Positions 53,190-61,139 of a stretch of 64,000 bases of DNA are shown here, piece by piece. How positions within the stretch are numbered: position 1 is the first letter of the stretch; every line of letters begins with the position of its first letter. Below the pieces are notes generated by a model, which made no database searches, was not told the DNA's origin, and worked only from the letters and a program-made list of their open reading frames with translations. The DNA is taken from assembly GCF_002742625.1 (NCBI RefSeq), contig NZ_PEBF01000001.1, positions 1,240,001-1,304,000 of the forward strand. Reading direction: 5' to 3'. The DNA is from Caulobacter sp. FWC2. Lineage in GTDB: Bacteria > Pseudomonadota > Alphaproteobacteria > Caulobacterales > Caulobacteraceae. The translations under genes and the position numbers were made by a program.

Positions 53190-54929
53190 GTGTTCGACCG
53201 GGAGCAAGTCGCCGCGCTGATCCGGCGCGGCGAGATCCTGGCCGCCTACGACATCGCCCACGCCGCCCTTGAGGCGGGGGAGGGGGCGCATGAGATCGCC
53301 TATACGGCCGTGCTCTGTCTGGCCCGCGCCGGGGCTGTCGATTTCGCGCGCGCCGAATATGTCCGTCTCGGCCTGGCCGAGGCTGAGGATCAAGCGGACG
53401 CCGTCGCCCTGGGCGCGCGCCTTCTCAAGGACGTGGCCCTGGCGGCGCGCGGACCGCGCCGCGTCGCTTTCGCAAGGGCCTCGCTGCGCCGATACGAGGC
53501 GCTCTCTCGCCGCTTCGGGGGACTCTACGGCGCCATCAACGCGGCGACCCTGACCCTGATGGCCGGCGATCGCGCCGGAGCCGCCGCCCGGGCCGCCGCC
53601 GTGCTGGCGACGCCGCCGACGCCGGGCCTGGAAGGCGAGGGCGCCTACTACGAAACCGCCAGCCGCGCCGAAGCCTGGTTCCTGACCGGCGACCAGGGCG
53701 CCGCGTGCGAGACCCTGGCGACCGCCATGGCGTCCGCGCCCCGCGCCTACGCCGCCCATGCCTCAACTCTGCGACAGCTGGAGATGCTGTGCCGCGAGAC
53801 CGGCGCAGAGTCCGGCTGGCTGGCGCCCTTCCGGCCGCCGGTCTGCGCGCACTTCACGGGCCACATCACCAACGTGCCCGAAGAGGCCTTGCGCCAGCGG
53901 ATCGACCAGGTGCTGCGCGAGCAGCGCGTCGGCTTCGCCTACGGCGGCCTGGCGGCGGGCGCGGACATTATCTTCGCCGAGGCGCTGCTGGACGCCGGGG
54001 GCGAGCTGCACGTCGTCCTGCCTGTGAACCGGGCCGCGTTCGTCGAGGTGTCGGTGGCCCCGTTCGGCGAGGACTGGGTCCCGCGCTTCGAGCGCTGCCT
54101 CGCGCTCGCCACCTCGATCCGCTACGCCTCGCAGGACCCCTATCTCGGCGATGAGCAGGTCTTCGCCTATTCCAGCCAGTTCGCCATGGGTTGCGCGGTG
54201 CTGCGCGCCGAGACCCTGTCGACCGAGGCGATACAGCTGGCCGCCTGGGACGGTTACGACGCGCCTGGACCCGCTGGCGTCTCCGCCGACATGGCCTATT
54301 GGGCGGGCAGCGAGCGGCGGCTCGCGGTCATCGAAGTCCAGCGTCCGCCGCCCTGTCCGTCGCGCTGGACGTCGCCGTCGGCGGGGGCGGAGCGGCGAGC
54401 CATGAAGGCGATGCTGTTCGCCGACGTCAAAGGCTTCGGCGCCCTGCGCGACGATCAGATCCCGGCCTTCATCGAAGGCGTGATGGGCCGCATGGCCGAG
54501 ACGGTCGAGAGCCTGGCCGAGCGGCCTTGTCATATTGAGACGTGGGGCGACGGCGTGTTCCTGGTCTTCGAGCAGCCGATCGACGCGGCGTTGGCGGCGC
54601 TGGCGCTGTTGGAAGCCCATCGGGCGCTGGACCTCAAGGCCCTGGGCCTGCCGCGTGGCCTTGGCCTGCGCATCGGCGGGCACTATGGCCCTGTCCATCT
54701 GAGGACCAATCCGCTGACCAAGGCTCCCGCGGTGATCGGGGCCCACGTTGTGGTGGCCGCGCGCATCGAACCGGACGTCGCACCGGGCTCGGCCTATGTC
54801 AGCGAGGCGCTGGCTGGAGCGCTGGCCACCTTCCACGGTGATCGCGTCCGCTGCGGCTATGTCGGCCGCACCCAAGGGCGCAAGGGCTTCCCCGCCACGC
54901 CGATCTTCAGCCTCGCGCGCGCGCTTTAG
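53190..54929 (+). CDS. SLOG-like / class III nucleotidyl cyclase-like protein with TPR-like N-terminus
   Basis: 579 residues from GTG at 53190. Residues 1-205: Ala-rich helical repeats (TPR-like). About 218-382: Rossmann-like region with 'FAYGGLAAGADIIFAEALLDAGGELHVVLP', a SLOG/DprA-LOG style G-G-x-x-x-G-A-D nucleotide loop. About 405-575: class III cyclase-like domain with metal Asp412 ('LFADVKGFG') and Asp454 ('TWGDGVFLVF'), Glu450 at the purine-specifying position (guanylate-type), and Arg525, but Val521 where the transition-state Asn is expected. It may therefore be a weak cyclase or a sensor. Third gene of the TIR operon. Confidence 0.75.
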   Translation: MFDREQVAALIRRGEILAAYDIAHAALEAGEGAHEIAYTAVLCLARAGAVDFARAEYVRLGLAEAEDQADAVALGARLLKDVALAARGPRRVAFARASLRRYEALSRRFGGLYGAINAATLTLMAGDRAGAAARAAAVLATPPTPGLEGEGAYYETASRAEAWFLTGDQGAACETLATAMASAPRAYAAHASTLRQLEMLCRETGAESGWLAPFRPPVCAHFTGHITNVPEEALRQRIDQVLREQRVGFAYGGLAAGADIIFAEALLDAGGELHVVLPVNRAAFVEVSVAPFGEDWVPRFERCLALATSIRYASQDPYLGDEQVFAYSSQFAMGCAVLRAETLSTEAIQLAAWDGYDAPGPAGVSADMAYWAGSERRLAVIEVQRPPPCPSRWTSPSAGAERRAMKAMLFADVKGFGALRDDQIPAFIEGVMGRMAETVESLAERPCHIETWGDGVFLVFEQPIDAALAALALLEAHRALDLKALGLPRGLGLRIGGHYGPVHLRTNPLTKAPAVIGAHVVVAARIEPDVAPGSAYVSEALAGALATFHGDRVRCGYVGRTQGRKGFPATPIFSLARAL

Positions 54930-55002
54930 AGGCCGCCAGGTCGCGCCTGGAGCGCGCTGGATCCGATCGTAAACTTTCCCGAGAGAAACGGTAATTTTTT
55001 CC

Positions 55003-55155
55003 GATGTGCATATCCGCACATCCAGATCGCCCCCTCACCGAACATGGTTCGGCTGTCGACCGCGATAGGCTGCAACCCATTCTCTGGATCAAGCCTTTCG
55101 CCGGCCGCGTGAACCGACTGGGGACCCGGCCACCCGCCGGTCGGGTCCTCTTTTT
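55003..55155 (+). ncRNA. Candidate structured small RNA or leader ending in a strong terminator
   Basis: Three perfect or near-perfect hairpins occur in order: GATGTGC/GCACATC (55003-55009 with 55016-55022), CCGAAC/GTTCGG (55038-55043 with 55047-55052), and GGACCCGGCC/GGTCGGGTCC (55122-55131 with 55139-55148, one G-U), the last followed by TCTTTTT. This is the shape of an independent sRNA, or of an attenuated leader for the 64-residue gene at 55205. It may also just end the TIR operon. No known RNA family recognised; the 5' boundary is a guess. Confidence 0.45.
55122..55155 (+). terminator. Rho-independent terminator
   Basis: A 10-bp GC-rich stem with one G-U pair (55122-55131 with 55139-55148) followed by TCTTTTT. 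It is the clearest intrinsic terminator in the window and lies 50 bp before the 64-residue gene. Confidence 0.88.
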
Positions 55156-55204
55156 CGAAGCCTTACCCTGGTCGGAGACCCGACCTCAGAACAGGAGCCG
55201 CGCC

Positions 55205-55399
55205 GTGCACTTCGACGACATCTTCTCCGACGCTTCGTCCTCCCCGGAAACTGGCAAGACCTTCCTCCGCCACGCCCTACGCGTCTGGGCTCGCGAGAAC
55301 GGCGTGGCCGACGACCAACTGCCCGGCGTGGTCCACAACATCCTGGACTTCGCGGTTGGCTCGTTGCGCGGCCAGCCCCAGCAAGGCCTCAACGCCTGA
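55205..55399 (+). CDS. Small acidic conserved-type protein, unknown function
   Basis: 64 residues from GTG at 55205, with AGGAG about 7 nt upstream. 'FDDIFSDASSSPETGKTFLRHALRVWARENGVADDQLPGVVHNILDFAVGSLRG' is predicted helical and soluble, without Cys. No family recognised. It lies between the terminator at 55122 and two strong hairpins (55463-55536), so it forms its own small transcript or depends on read-through. The longer in-frame reading from 55004 runs through the terminator and is not credible. Confidence 0.55.
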   Translation: MHFDDIFSDASSSPETGKTFLRHALRVWARENGVADDQLPGVVHNILDFAVGSLRGQPQQGLNA

Positions 55400-55462
55400 C
55401 CTTCCGCCTGTTTGGCGGCGCGACCTTGTCGTCCCGGTGTGGGGCATTGGGGACGGCAGGCA

Positions 55463-55536
55463 GACGGAAGCCCGTCGTGCGGACCACAGGGCTTCTGTCG
55501 CGAAGGACCTGAGCGGTTGAACCGCTCGGGTCCTTC
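55463..55536 (+). terminator. Two successive strong hairpins after the 64-residue gene
   Basis: Hairpin A: GACGGAAGCCC/GGGCTTCTGTC (55463-55473 with 55489-55499, one non-Watson-Crick pair). Hairpin B: a 16-bp stem with one G-U, 3-nt loop TGA (55502-55517 with 55521-55536), then TCAACG. Hairpin B may be a terminator; together they could be a processed 3' UTR or small RNA. Confidence 0.55.
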
Positions 55537-55572
55537 TCAACGTTCGATACTGAAACGCACCGGAGCCAAGAC

Positions 55573-55923
55573 ATGATGGCCTTGCTGAGCCTCTTCGACA
55601 GCCCGATCTTTCGTCTGCTGGCGGAGATTCTCGCGGTGGCGCTGCTGCCGACGGTGGCGTTCCTGGTGGTGCGCCTGCTGGACGCCGAGGTCCGTCTGGC
55701 GCGGTCCCGGCAGGTCGCCGGCGACCTCTCCGCCGAGCGCGATCGAATCCTGGCCGAGCTGGCTCTTACCCGCGAGCGCCTGGCCGAGGCTCGCCAGGCG
55801 GCGGGGCGAGCCCAGGCCGAAGCCGCCGAGCGCGAAGTGCGGCTAAAGGCGCTGGCCAACGGCCAACGCGAGCTGAGCGAGCGCCCGATGATCGTCGCCA
55901 GCTTCCGCGACCACGGCGTCTGA
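55573..55923 (+). CDS. Membrane-anchored coiled-coil protein, unknown
   Basis: 116 residues (ATG at 55573; a second ATG follows immediately). One N-terminal membrane helix ('LLAEILAVALLPTVAFLVVRLL', about 14-36), then a heptad-rich Ala/Arg/Glu coiled coil (about 37-100) and a short tail 'MIVASFRDHGV'. No family recognised. It precedes the hybrid histidine kinase by 48 bp and may be co-transcribed with it. Confidence 0.6.
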   Translation: MMALLSLFDSPIFRLLAEILAVALLPTVAFLVVRLLDAEVRLARSRQVAGDLSAERDRILAELALTRERLAEARQAAGRAQAEAAEREVRLKALANGQRELSERPMIVASFRDHGV

Positions 55924-55971
55924 CGGGACGCCAACCCAACGTTAACGCCGCCGGGCGTTATCTATCCCTGC

Positions 55972-57813
55972 GTGGAGTGGACCGCGCGGGGGCGGCGCTT
56001 GAACTGTCTTTGGAGCCTGGAACGGGACGGCCGCATTCAGCATATGAATGACGGCGCGGAAATTTGCTCCGGCGCCGCCCTGGTCGAGTCGCGCGGCAAG
56101 CCCTGGCGAGACTATTGGCCCGAGCAGAATCGTTTCTCAGTCGACCGCGCCGTGGCCTCCGCCGCCGGTGGACGGGTCGCCCGCTTCCGCACCTTCGATG
56201 CTCGCAGCGGCGCGGCGCGCACCTATCAGGACACCACGGTCACCCCGGTCTGCGACGCAGACGGGACGGTGACCGCGCTGGTGGCCGTCTCGCACGATGT
56301 AACGGCCGAGGTCGAGGCCGAGGCGCTGATGCGCTCGGTCGTCCAGTCGCTGCCGTCGCCGCTGACGGTGACCTCGGCGCGGAGCCGCCGCTACGTCCTG
56401 TGGAACCGCGCGGCCGAAACCCTTTTCCGGGTCGACGCCGACGACGCCCTGGGGCGCACGCCCGAAGAGCTGTTCGATCCCGACTTGGCCAAGGCGATCG
56501 TGGTCGATGATCCCGAGGCCCTGCGGACGGGCGAGACCCACATCGCTGCGGGCGTCGCCATGCCGCCGGCTTTGGGCGGCGGTGTGTTCGACATCAAGTC
56601 GCTGGCCACCTTCGACGACCATGGACCGCGCCACGTCATCTGCCTGGGCGAGGAGATCACGGAGCGGCTGGAGCAGGCCAAGGCCTTGCGCGCGGCGCTC
56701 GACGCCGCCGAGCGAGCCAGTCAGGCCAAGAGCGCCTTCCTGGCCAATATGAGCCACGAGGTCCGCACGCCGTTGCACGGGATCGTGGCCGGAGCCGACA
56801 TACTGGCGCGCGCGGCCCTCGACCCGAAGGCGCGCGAGCTGGTCGATATGATTCGCGGCTCTGGCCGGACGCTGGAGCGCCTGCTCGACGACCTGCTGGA
56901 CGTCGTGCAGATCGAGGGCGATCGCGTCCGCATCGTCGATGGACCCTTCCATCTGGGCGAGCTGCTGCGGTCGATCGGAGCCATGGCGCGGTTGAGCCTG
57001 GGGGAGGGCGACGTCAGCTTCTCGGCCGTGCTGCCGCCGGAGCTGGACGGCGAGCTGATCGGCGACGGCGTGCGTCTGGGCCAGGTGATCGGAAACCTGG
57101 TGCGCAACGCGGTCAAGTTCACTGAGCGTGGCGCGATCACGCTGACGGCGACTCCTGGGACGGGCGATCGCGTCCGCTTCGAGGTCGCTGACACCGGTAT
57201 TGGCTTCGACGCGGCCGACAAGGCGCGGCTCTTCGAGCGTTTCCAGCAGGCCGACGCCTCGATCACCCGCCAATTCGGCGGCATGGGTCTGGGTTTGTCG
57301 ATCTCTAGCGACCTGGTTTCGCTGATGGGCGGGGTTCTGGACTGCGAGAGCACGCCAGGCCAGGGCGCGCGGTTCTGGTTCGAGCTTTCGCTGCCGTCCG
57401 CCGTGGCCAGCGGCGTGTGCGGATCTGCGCCGGCGGTCCCGGAGCGGGCGCTGAGGGTGCTGGTCGCCGATGACCATCCGGCCAATCGCCGTATCGTCGA
57501 GCTGATGCTGGCCGAGGCCGCAGAGGTCACTTGTGTCGAGAACGGCCTCGAGGCCGTGCGCGCCTACCTCACCGAGCGGCCCGACGTGGTGCTGATGGAC
57601 ATGCAGATGCCGGTCATGGATGGCCTCTCGGCGGTCACTGAGATTCGCCGCCTGGAAGCGGTCGGCGGCCAGGAACGTCGGCCGATCTTCATGCTGACAG
57701 CCAATGCCGGCGACGAGCACGTCCGGGCCAGCCTGGCGGCCGGAGCGGATCGCCACCTGCAGAAGCCGATCACCGCCGCCAGCCTGTTCGGCGCCCTGCA
57801 GGCCGTACTGTAG
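55972..57813 (+). CDS. Hybrid histidine kinase with PAS sensors and C-terminal receiver
   Basis: 613 residues from GTG at 55972. Two PAS-like segments (about 10-115 and 120-235), dimerisation/phosphorylation helix with His262 ('LANMSHEVRTPLHGIVAGADIL'), ATPase N, G1, F and G2 boxes ('GNLVRNAVKFTERG', 'VADTGIGFDAADKARLFERFQQ', 'GGMGLGLSIS'), then a receiver with Asp543 ('DVVLMDMQMPVMDGLSAV'). No membrane segments, so it senses a cytosolic cue. Soluble PAS hybrid kinases are frequent in Caulobacter-type genomes; target unknown. Confidence 0.93.
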   Translation: MEWTARGRRLNCLWSLERDGRIQHMNDGAEICSGAALVESRGKPWRDYWPEQNRFSVDRAVASAAGGRVARFRTFDARSGAARTYQDTTVTPVCDADGTVTALVAVSHDVTAEVEAEALMRSVVQSLPSPLTVTSARSRRYVLWNRAAETLFRVDADDALGRTPEELFDPDLAKAIVVDDPEALRTGETHIAAGVAMPPALGGGVFDIKSLATFDDHGPRHVICLGEEITERLEQAKALRAALDAAERASQAKSAFLANMSHEVRTPLHGIVAGADILARAALDPKARELVDMIRGSGRTLERLLDDLLDVVQIEGDRVRIVDGPFHLGELLRSIGAMARLSLGEGDVSFSAVLPPELDGELIGDGVRLGQVIGNLVRNAVKFTERGAITLTATPGTGDRVRFEVADTGIGFDAADKARLFERFQQADASITRQFGGMGLGLSISSDLVSLMGGVLDCESTPGQGARFWFELSLPSAVASGVCGSAPAVPERALRVLVADDHPANRRIVELMLAEAAEVTCVENGLEAVRAYLTERPDVVLMDMQMPVMDGLSAVTEIRRLEAVGGQERRPIFMLTANAGDEHVRASLAAGADRHLQKPITAASLFGALQAVL

Positions 57814-57883
57814 GCGAGCATCGTCACGCGCGCGGGAAACCTCTCGTTGTGGACACAATGTCGCAGCGCTTCGGGTTGCCTAG

Positions 57884-57898
57884 TTTACCCTAATTTAA
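57884..57898. promoter_or_regulatory. Near-consensus CtrA-like site (TTTA-N7-TTAA) before the chemotaxis genes
   Basis: TTTA (57884-57887), 7-nt spacer, TTAA (57895-57898), against the known TTAA-N7-TTAA. It lies in the 160-bp AT-richer gap 57814-57973, about 75 bp before the STAS gene. CtrA controls motility genes in Caulobacter; one mismatch and no footprint here. Confidence 0.4.
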
Positions 57899-57973
57899 GT
57901 CTGGCCGTCGCACTCTAGATTGTAGGTATAGATCCGTTCTGCCAACGGACTATATTTGCGCGTAGGGGTGAAT

Positions 57974-58300
57974 ATGTCAGGCGAACTCGAGAGTTCAGTT
58001 ATCCAATTTTCGGATAACGTGACTATTTCAAATATTTCGGACGCGCGCGATATTTTGCTCGACGCTTTCGAGAGCAACAATTCAATCACGATTGAAATCG
58101 CCGGCCTCGAAGAGGCGGATCTGACCTTCATTCAACTGATCGAGTCCGCTCGGCGCTCCGCCGCGGAAAGCAACCGTTCGATCCAGTTGCGAGAACCCGC
58201 TCAAGGCGCGGTTCTGCAGGTCCTGCAGCGAGGCGGTTTCCTGGATCCCGACGACCGGGATCGGATGAACTTCTGGCTTCAAGGGGCGACTGAACAATGA
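57974..58300 (+). CDS. STAS-domain protein of the chemotaxis operon
   Basis: 108 residues from ATG at 57974 (AGGGG upstream; a TTG at 57956 is less likely). The STAS fold is suggested by 'VTISNISDARDILLDAF', 'ITIEIAGLEEADLTFIQLIESARRSA' and 'LQREPAQ..VLQVLQRGGFLD'-like ends; the usual phosphorylatable Ser after 'D' is Asp-Leu-Thr here. Such proteins head several che clusters with unclear role. The DNA is visibly AT-richer than the rest of the operon. Overlaps cheY by 4 bp. Confidence 0.82.
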   Translation: MSGELESSVIQFSDNVTISNISDARDILLDAFESNNSITIEIAGLEEADLTFIQLIESARRSAAESNRSIQLREPAQGAVLQVLQRGGFLDPDDRDRMNFWLQGATEQ

Positions 58301-58662
58301 CCGCGATCCTCACTGTCGATGACTCGGCCTCCATTCGCGCGGCGATCAAGATCGCCCTGACTGGCGAAGGCTACGGCGTCACCGAGGCGGCGCACGGCGC
58401 CGAGGGGCTGGACAAGGCCTCGGCCGGCGGTTTCGACCTGATCGTCACCGACCTGAACATGCCGGTCATGGACGGCCTAACGATGATCCGCGAGCTGCGC
58501 CAGCGCCCCGCGGGCGCGGGCGTGCCGATCCTGTTCCTGACCACGGAATCCGACGCCGACGTCAAGGCCCAGGCCAAGGCGGCCGGCGCCACCGGTTGGC
58601 TGACCAAGCCCTTCGATCCAGAGCAGTTGGTCCGCGTCGTCAAGAAGGTCCTCGCCAAATGA
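58297..58662 (+). CDS. cheY: Chemotaxis response regulator CheY
   Basis: 121 residues, a single receiver domain. Phospho-acceptor Asp52 ('IVTDLNMPVMDG'), acidic pair Asp8/Asp9, Thr82 or Thr83 ('LFLTTES') and Lys104 ('WLTKPFDP'). Overlaps both neighbours by 4 bp (ATGA). Phosphorylated by the adjacent CheA, it would act at the flagellar motor. Confidence 0.95.
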   Translation: MTAILTVDDSASIRAAIKIALTGEGYGVTEAAHGAEGLDKASAGGFDLIVTDLNMPVMDGLTMIRELRQRPAGAGVPILFLTTESDADVKAQAKAAGATGWLTKPFDPEQLVRVVKKVLAK

Positions 58663-60626
58663 GCGGCCTGGATCCCATCGAGACGTTCCGCCAAGAGGCC
58701 CAGGAACTGCTGGAGCAGATCGAGCAGGGTCTGCTCGATCTGGCGCGTCGTCCGGGGGATCGCGCGCTCATCGACACTATCTTCCGGGGTCTGCACACCC
58801 TGAAGGGCTCGGGCGCCATGTTCGGCTTTGACGCCCTGGCCGCCTTCACCCACCACTGCGAAACCGCCTTCGACCGCGTCCGCAAGGGCGAGGTCCCGGC
58901 CTCGCCCAGCCTGGTCTCGGCGGTCCTGGCTGCCCAGGACCACATGCGGGCGCTCGCCGAAGGATCCCCGGTCGTCGAGGGCGCTGGCGAGGCCTTGCTG
59001 GCCGACCTGCAGGCCGCCATCGACGGCGGCGAGGCCGCCCCGGTCGCCGCACCGGCCGAACCCGGCATGAACACCTTCCGAATCCGCTTCAGCCTGCCCG
59101 CCGACGCCCTGATCAATGGCGCGCGCCCGTTGCCGCTGCTGGACGAACTGCGCGACCTGGGCGATGCCCGCGTGCGGGTTATCACCGACGACGTCCCGCC
59201 GCTGGCCCAGCTGATCCCCGCCGAGTGCCGCCTGGCCTGGGAAGTCCTGCTGACCACCAAGCACGAACGGGACGCCATCGATGACGTCTTCATCTTCGTG
59301 ATCGACGAGATGACGCTTGAGGTCGAGGATCTCACGGCGGTCGCCGTCGAACCGGAAGTCGACGCGCCGGCCGCCGCGGCCGCCGCCGTTCACGAAGACG
59401 TCCCGGTCGCCGCCAACGCTCCGGCCGAGGCCGGCCGCGCTGCTTCAAAATCCGGGGACACGGTCCGCGTTCCCGCTGAGCGCCTTGACGAGATGATGGA
59501 CCGCGTCGGCGAACTGGTCATCGCCCAGTCGCGCCTGAAGCAACTGGCCGCCTCGTCGTCTGACGTCGCCCTGCGCGCCGTGGCCGAGGAAATCGAGCGC
59601 CTGGCCGGCGAGATGCGCGACACCATGATGGTCGTGCGCATGGTGCCGATCGCCCAGCTGTTCGGCCGCTTCCGTCGCCTGATCCACGATCTGGAGCGCG
59701 ACACCGGCAAGCAGATCGAGCTGTCGACCGAAGGCGAGACCACCGAGCTGGACAAGACGGTGATCGAGCGCCTGGCCGACCCGCTGATCCACCTGATCCG
59801 CAACTCGGCCGACCACGGTCTGGAAGGCGCCGAGCAGCGCGCCGCCGCCGGCAAGCCGACCGTCGGCAAGATCATGCTGGCCGCCCGCCAGTCGGGCGCC
59901 GAGGTGGTGATCACCATCACCGACGACGGCCGGGGCGTCGACCGCGACCGCGTCCGCGCCAAGGCCGAGGAGAACGGCCTGATCCAGCCGGGTCAGGTGC
60001 TGAACGACAACGAGCTGCTGCAGCTGATCTTCGCGCCCGGCTTCTCGACCGCGGCGGCGATCACCAACCTGTCGGGCCGCGGGGTCGGCATGGACGTGGT
60101 CAAGAAGACCATCGAAGGCCTGCGCGGTTCGATCGAGATCAGCAGCACGCCCGGCGAAGGCTCGGTGGTGTCGCTGCGCATTCCGCTGACCCTGGCCATC
60201 ATCGACGGCCTGCTGATCCGCGTCGGCTCGGGCCGCTACGTGATCCCGCTGTCCACCGTCGAGGAATGCGTCGAGCTGACCCCGGTGCAGGACCTGCGCT
60301 CCACGGGGCGCAGCCTGATCACGCTTCGCGACGAGCTGGTGCCGTTCATCCGCCTGCGCGAGCAGTTCATGACCGGTACCCAGCCCGACCCGCACCAGAA
60401 GATCGTCGTGGTCGCGACCGGCCAGGACCGCGTGGGTCTGGTCGTCGACCAGATCCTCGGCGACCACCAGACCGTCATCAAGCCGATGTCGGCCTTCCAT
60501 CAGGACGTCGGCGCCTTCTCGGGCGCGACGATCATGGGCGATGGCGGCGTGGCCTTGATCCTGGACATCGCCGCCCTGGTCAGCCTGGGCCAACGCCACG
60601 ACGCGCAAATACGCGCGGCCGGGTGA
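58659..60626 (+). CDS. cheA: Chemotaxis histidine kinase CheA
   Basis: 655 residues from ATG at 58659, overlapping cheY. Hpt domain with His46 ('IFRGLHTLKGSGAMFGF'), a P2-like region, dimerisation domain ('VRVPAERLDEMMDRVGELVIAQSRLKQL'), ATPase ('HLIRNSADHGLEGAEQR', 'DDGRGVDRDRV', 'GRGVGMDVVKKTIE') and CheW-like P5 domain ('VGSGRYVIPLSTVEECVEL'). Complete catalytic set. Followed 11 bp later by cheW. Confidence 0.97.
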   Translation: MSGLDPIETFRQEAQELLEQIEQGLLDLARRPGDRALIDTIFRGLHTLKGSGAMFGFDALAAFTHHCETAFDRVRKGEVPASPSLVSAVLAAQDHMRALAEGSPVVEGAGEALLADLQAAIDGGEAAPVAAPAEPGMNTFRIRFSLPADALINGARPLPLLDELRDLGDARVRVITDDVPPLAQLIPAECRLAWEVLLTTKHERDAIDDVFIFVIDEMTLEVEDLTAVAVEPEVDAPAAAAAAVHEDVPVAANAPAEAGRAASKSGDTVRVPAERLDEMMDRVGELVIAQSRLKQLAASSSDVALRAVAEEIERLAGEMRDTMMVVRMVPIAQLFGRFRRLIHDLERDTGKQIELSTEGETTELDKTVIERLADPLIHLIRNSADHGLEGAEQRAAAGKPTVGKIMLAARQSGAEVVITITDDGRGVDRDRVRAKAEENGLIQPGQVLNDNELLQLIFAPGFSTAAAITNLSGRGVGMDVVKKTIEGLRGSIEISSTPGEGSVVSLRIPLTLAIIDGLLIRVGSGRYVIPLSTVEECVELTPVQDLRSTGRSLITLRDELVPFIRLREQFMTGTQPDPHQKIVVVATGQDRVGLVVDQILGDHQTVIKPMSAFHQDVGAFSGATIMGDGGVALILDIAALVSLGQRHDAQIRAAG

Positions 60627-60637
60627 GGGGAAAGACG

Positions 60638-61123
60638 ATGACTCACGAAACCATCGAGGCCCTGACCTTCGACCTGCAGGGCGAGACCTTCGCCCTCGAG
60701 GCCGGCTATGTGCGCGAGGTCCTGGACCTGCTGCCCGAGACGCCGGTCCCCGGCGCCCCGCCGTTCGTCGGCGCCGTGATCAACTTTCGCGGCCGGGTGA
60801 TCCCGCTCGTCGATCTTCGCATGGCCTTCGGCATGACCGTCGGCGAGACCACGATCGACAACCGCATCGTCGTCATCGAGCACCCGTTGGACGGGGAACC
60901 GACCTTGATCGGACTGCGTGCGGACAAGGTTCACGAGGTGACCTCGATCACCGCCGACACCACCGAGGAGGTTCCGCGCGTCGGGATGCGCTGGCGGGCT
61001 GACTTCATCCGCCGCCTGGTCCGCCGCAACAGCGACGTGATCGTGCTGCCGGACCTGGACCAGATTTTCGCCACCCGGGGCCAATCGGCGCCCGTCACCG
61101 CCCTCCACACTGCTCAACGTTGA
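60638..61123 (+). CDS. cheW: Chemotaxis coupling protein CheW
   Basis: 161 residues from ATG at 60638 with AGGGGAAAG upstream. CheW signatures: '[21 protein letters not shown]', '[26 protein letters not shown]', '[26 protein letters not shown]'. Bridges CheA and receptors. Between cheA and the first MCP gene. Confidence 0.96.
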   Translation: MTHETIEALTFDLQGETFALEAGYVREVLDLLPETPVPGAPPFVGAVINFRGRVIPLVDLRMAFGMTVGETTIDNRIVVIEHPLDGEPTLIGLRADKVHEVTSITADTTEEVPRVGMRWRADFIRRLVRRNSDVIVLPDLDQIFATRGQSAPVTALHTAQR

Positions 61124-61139
61124 TCGCCCGGAGCTCACC

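Noticed and set aside
55004..55204. Extension of the 64-aa gene to an ATG at 55004
   Set aside because: It would read through the strongest terminator in the window, and the peptide looks random; GTG at 55205 has a good AGGAG.
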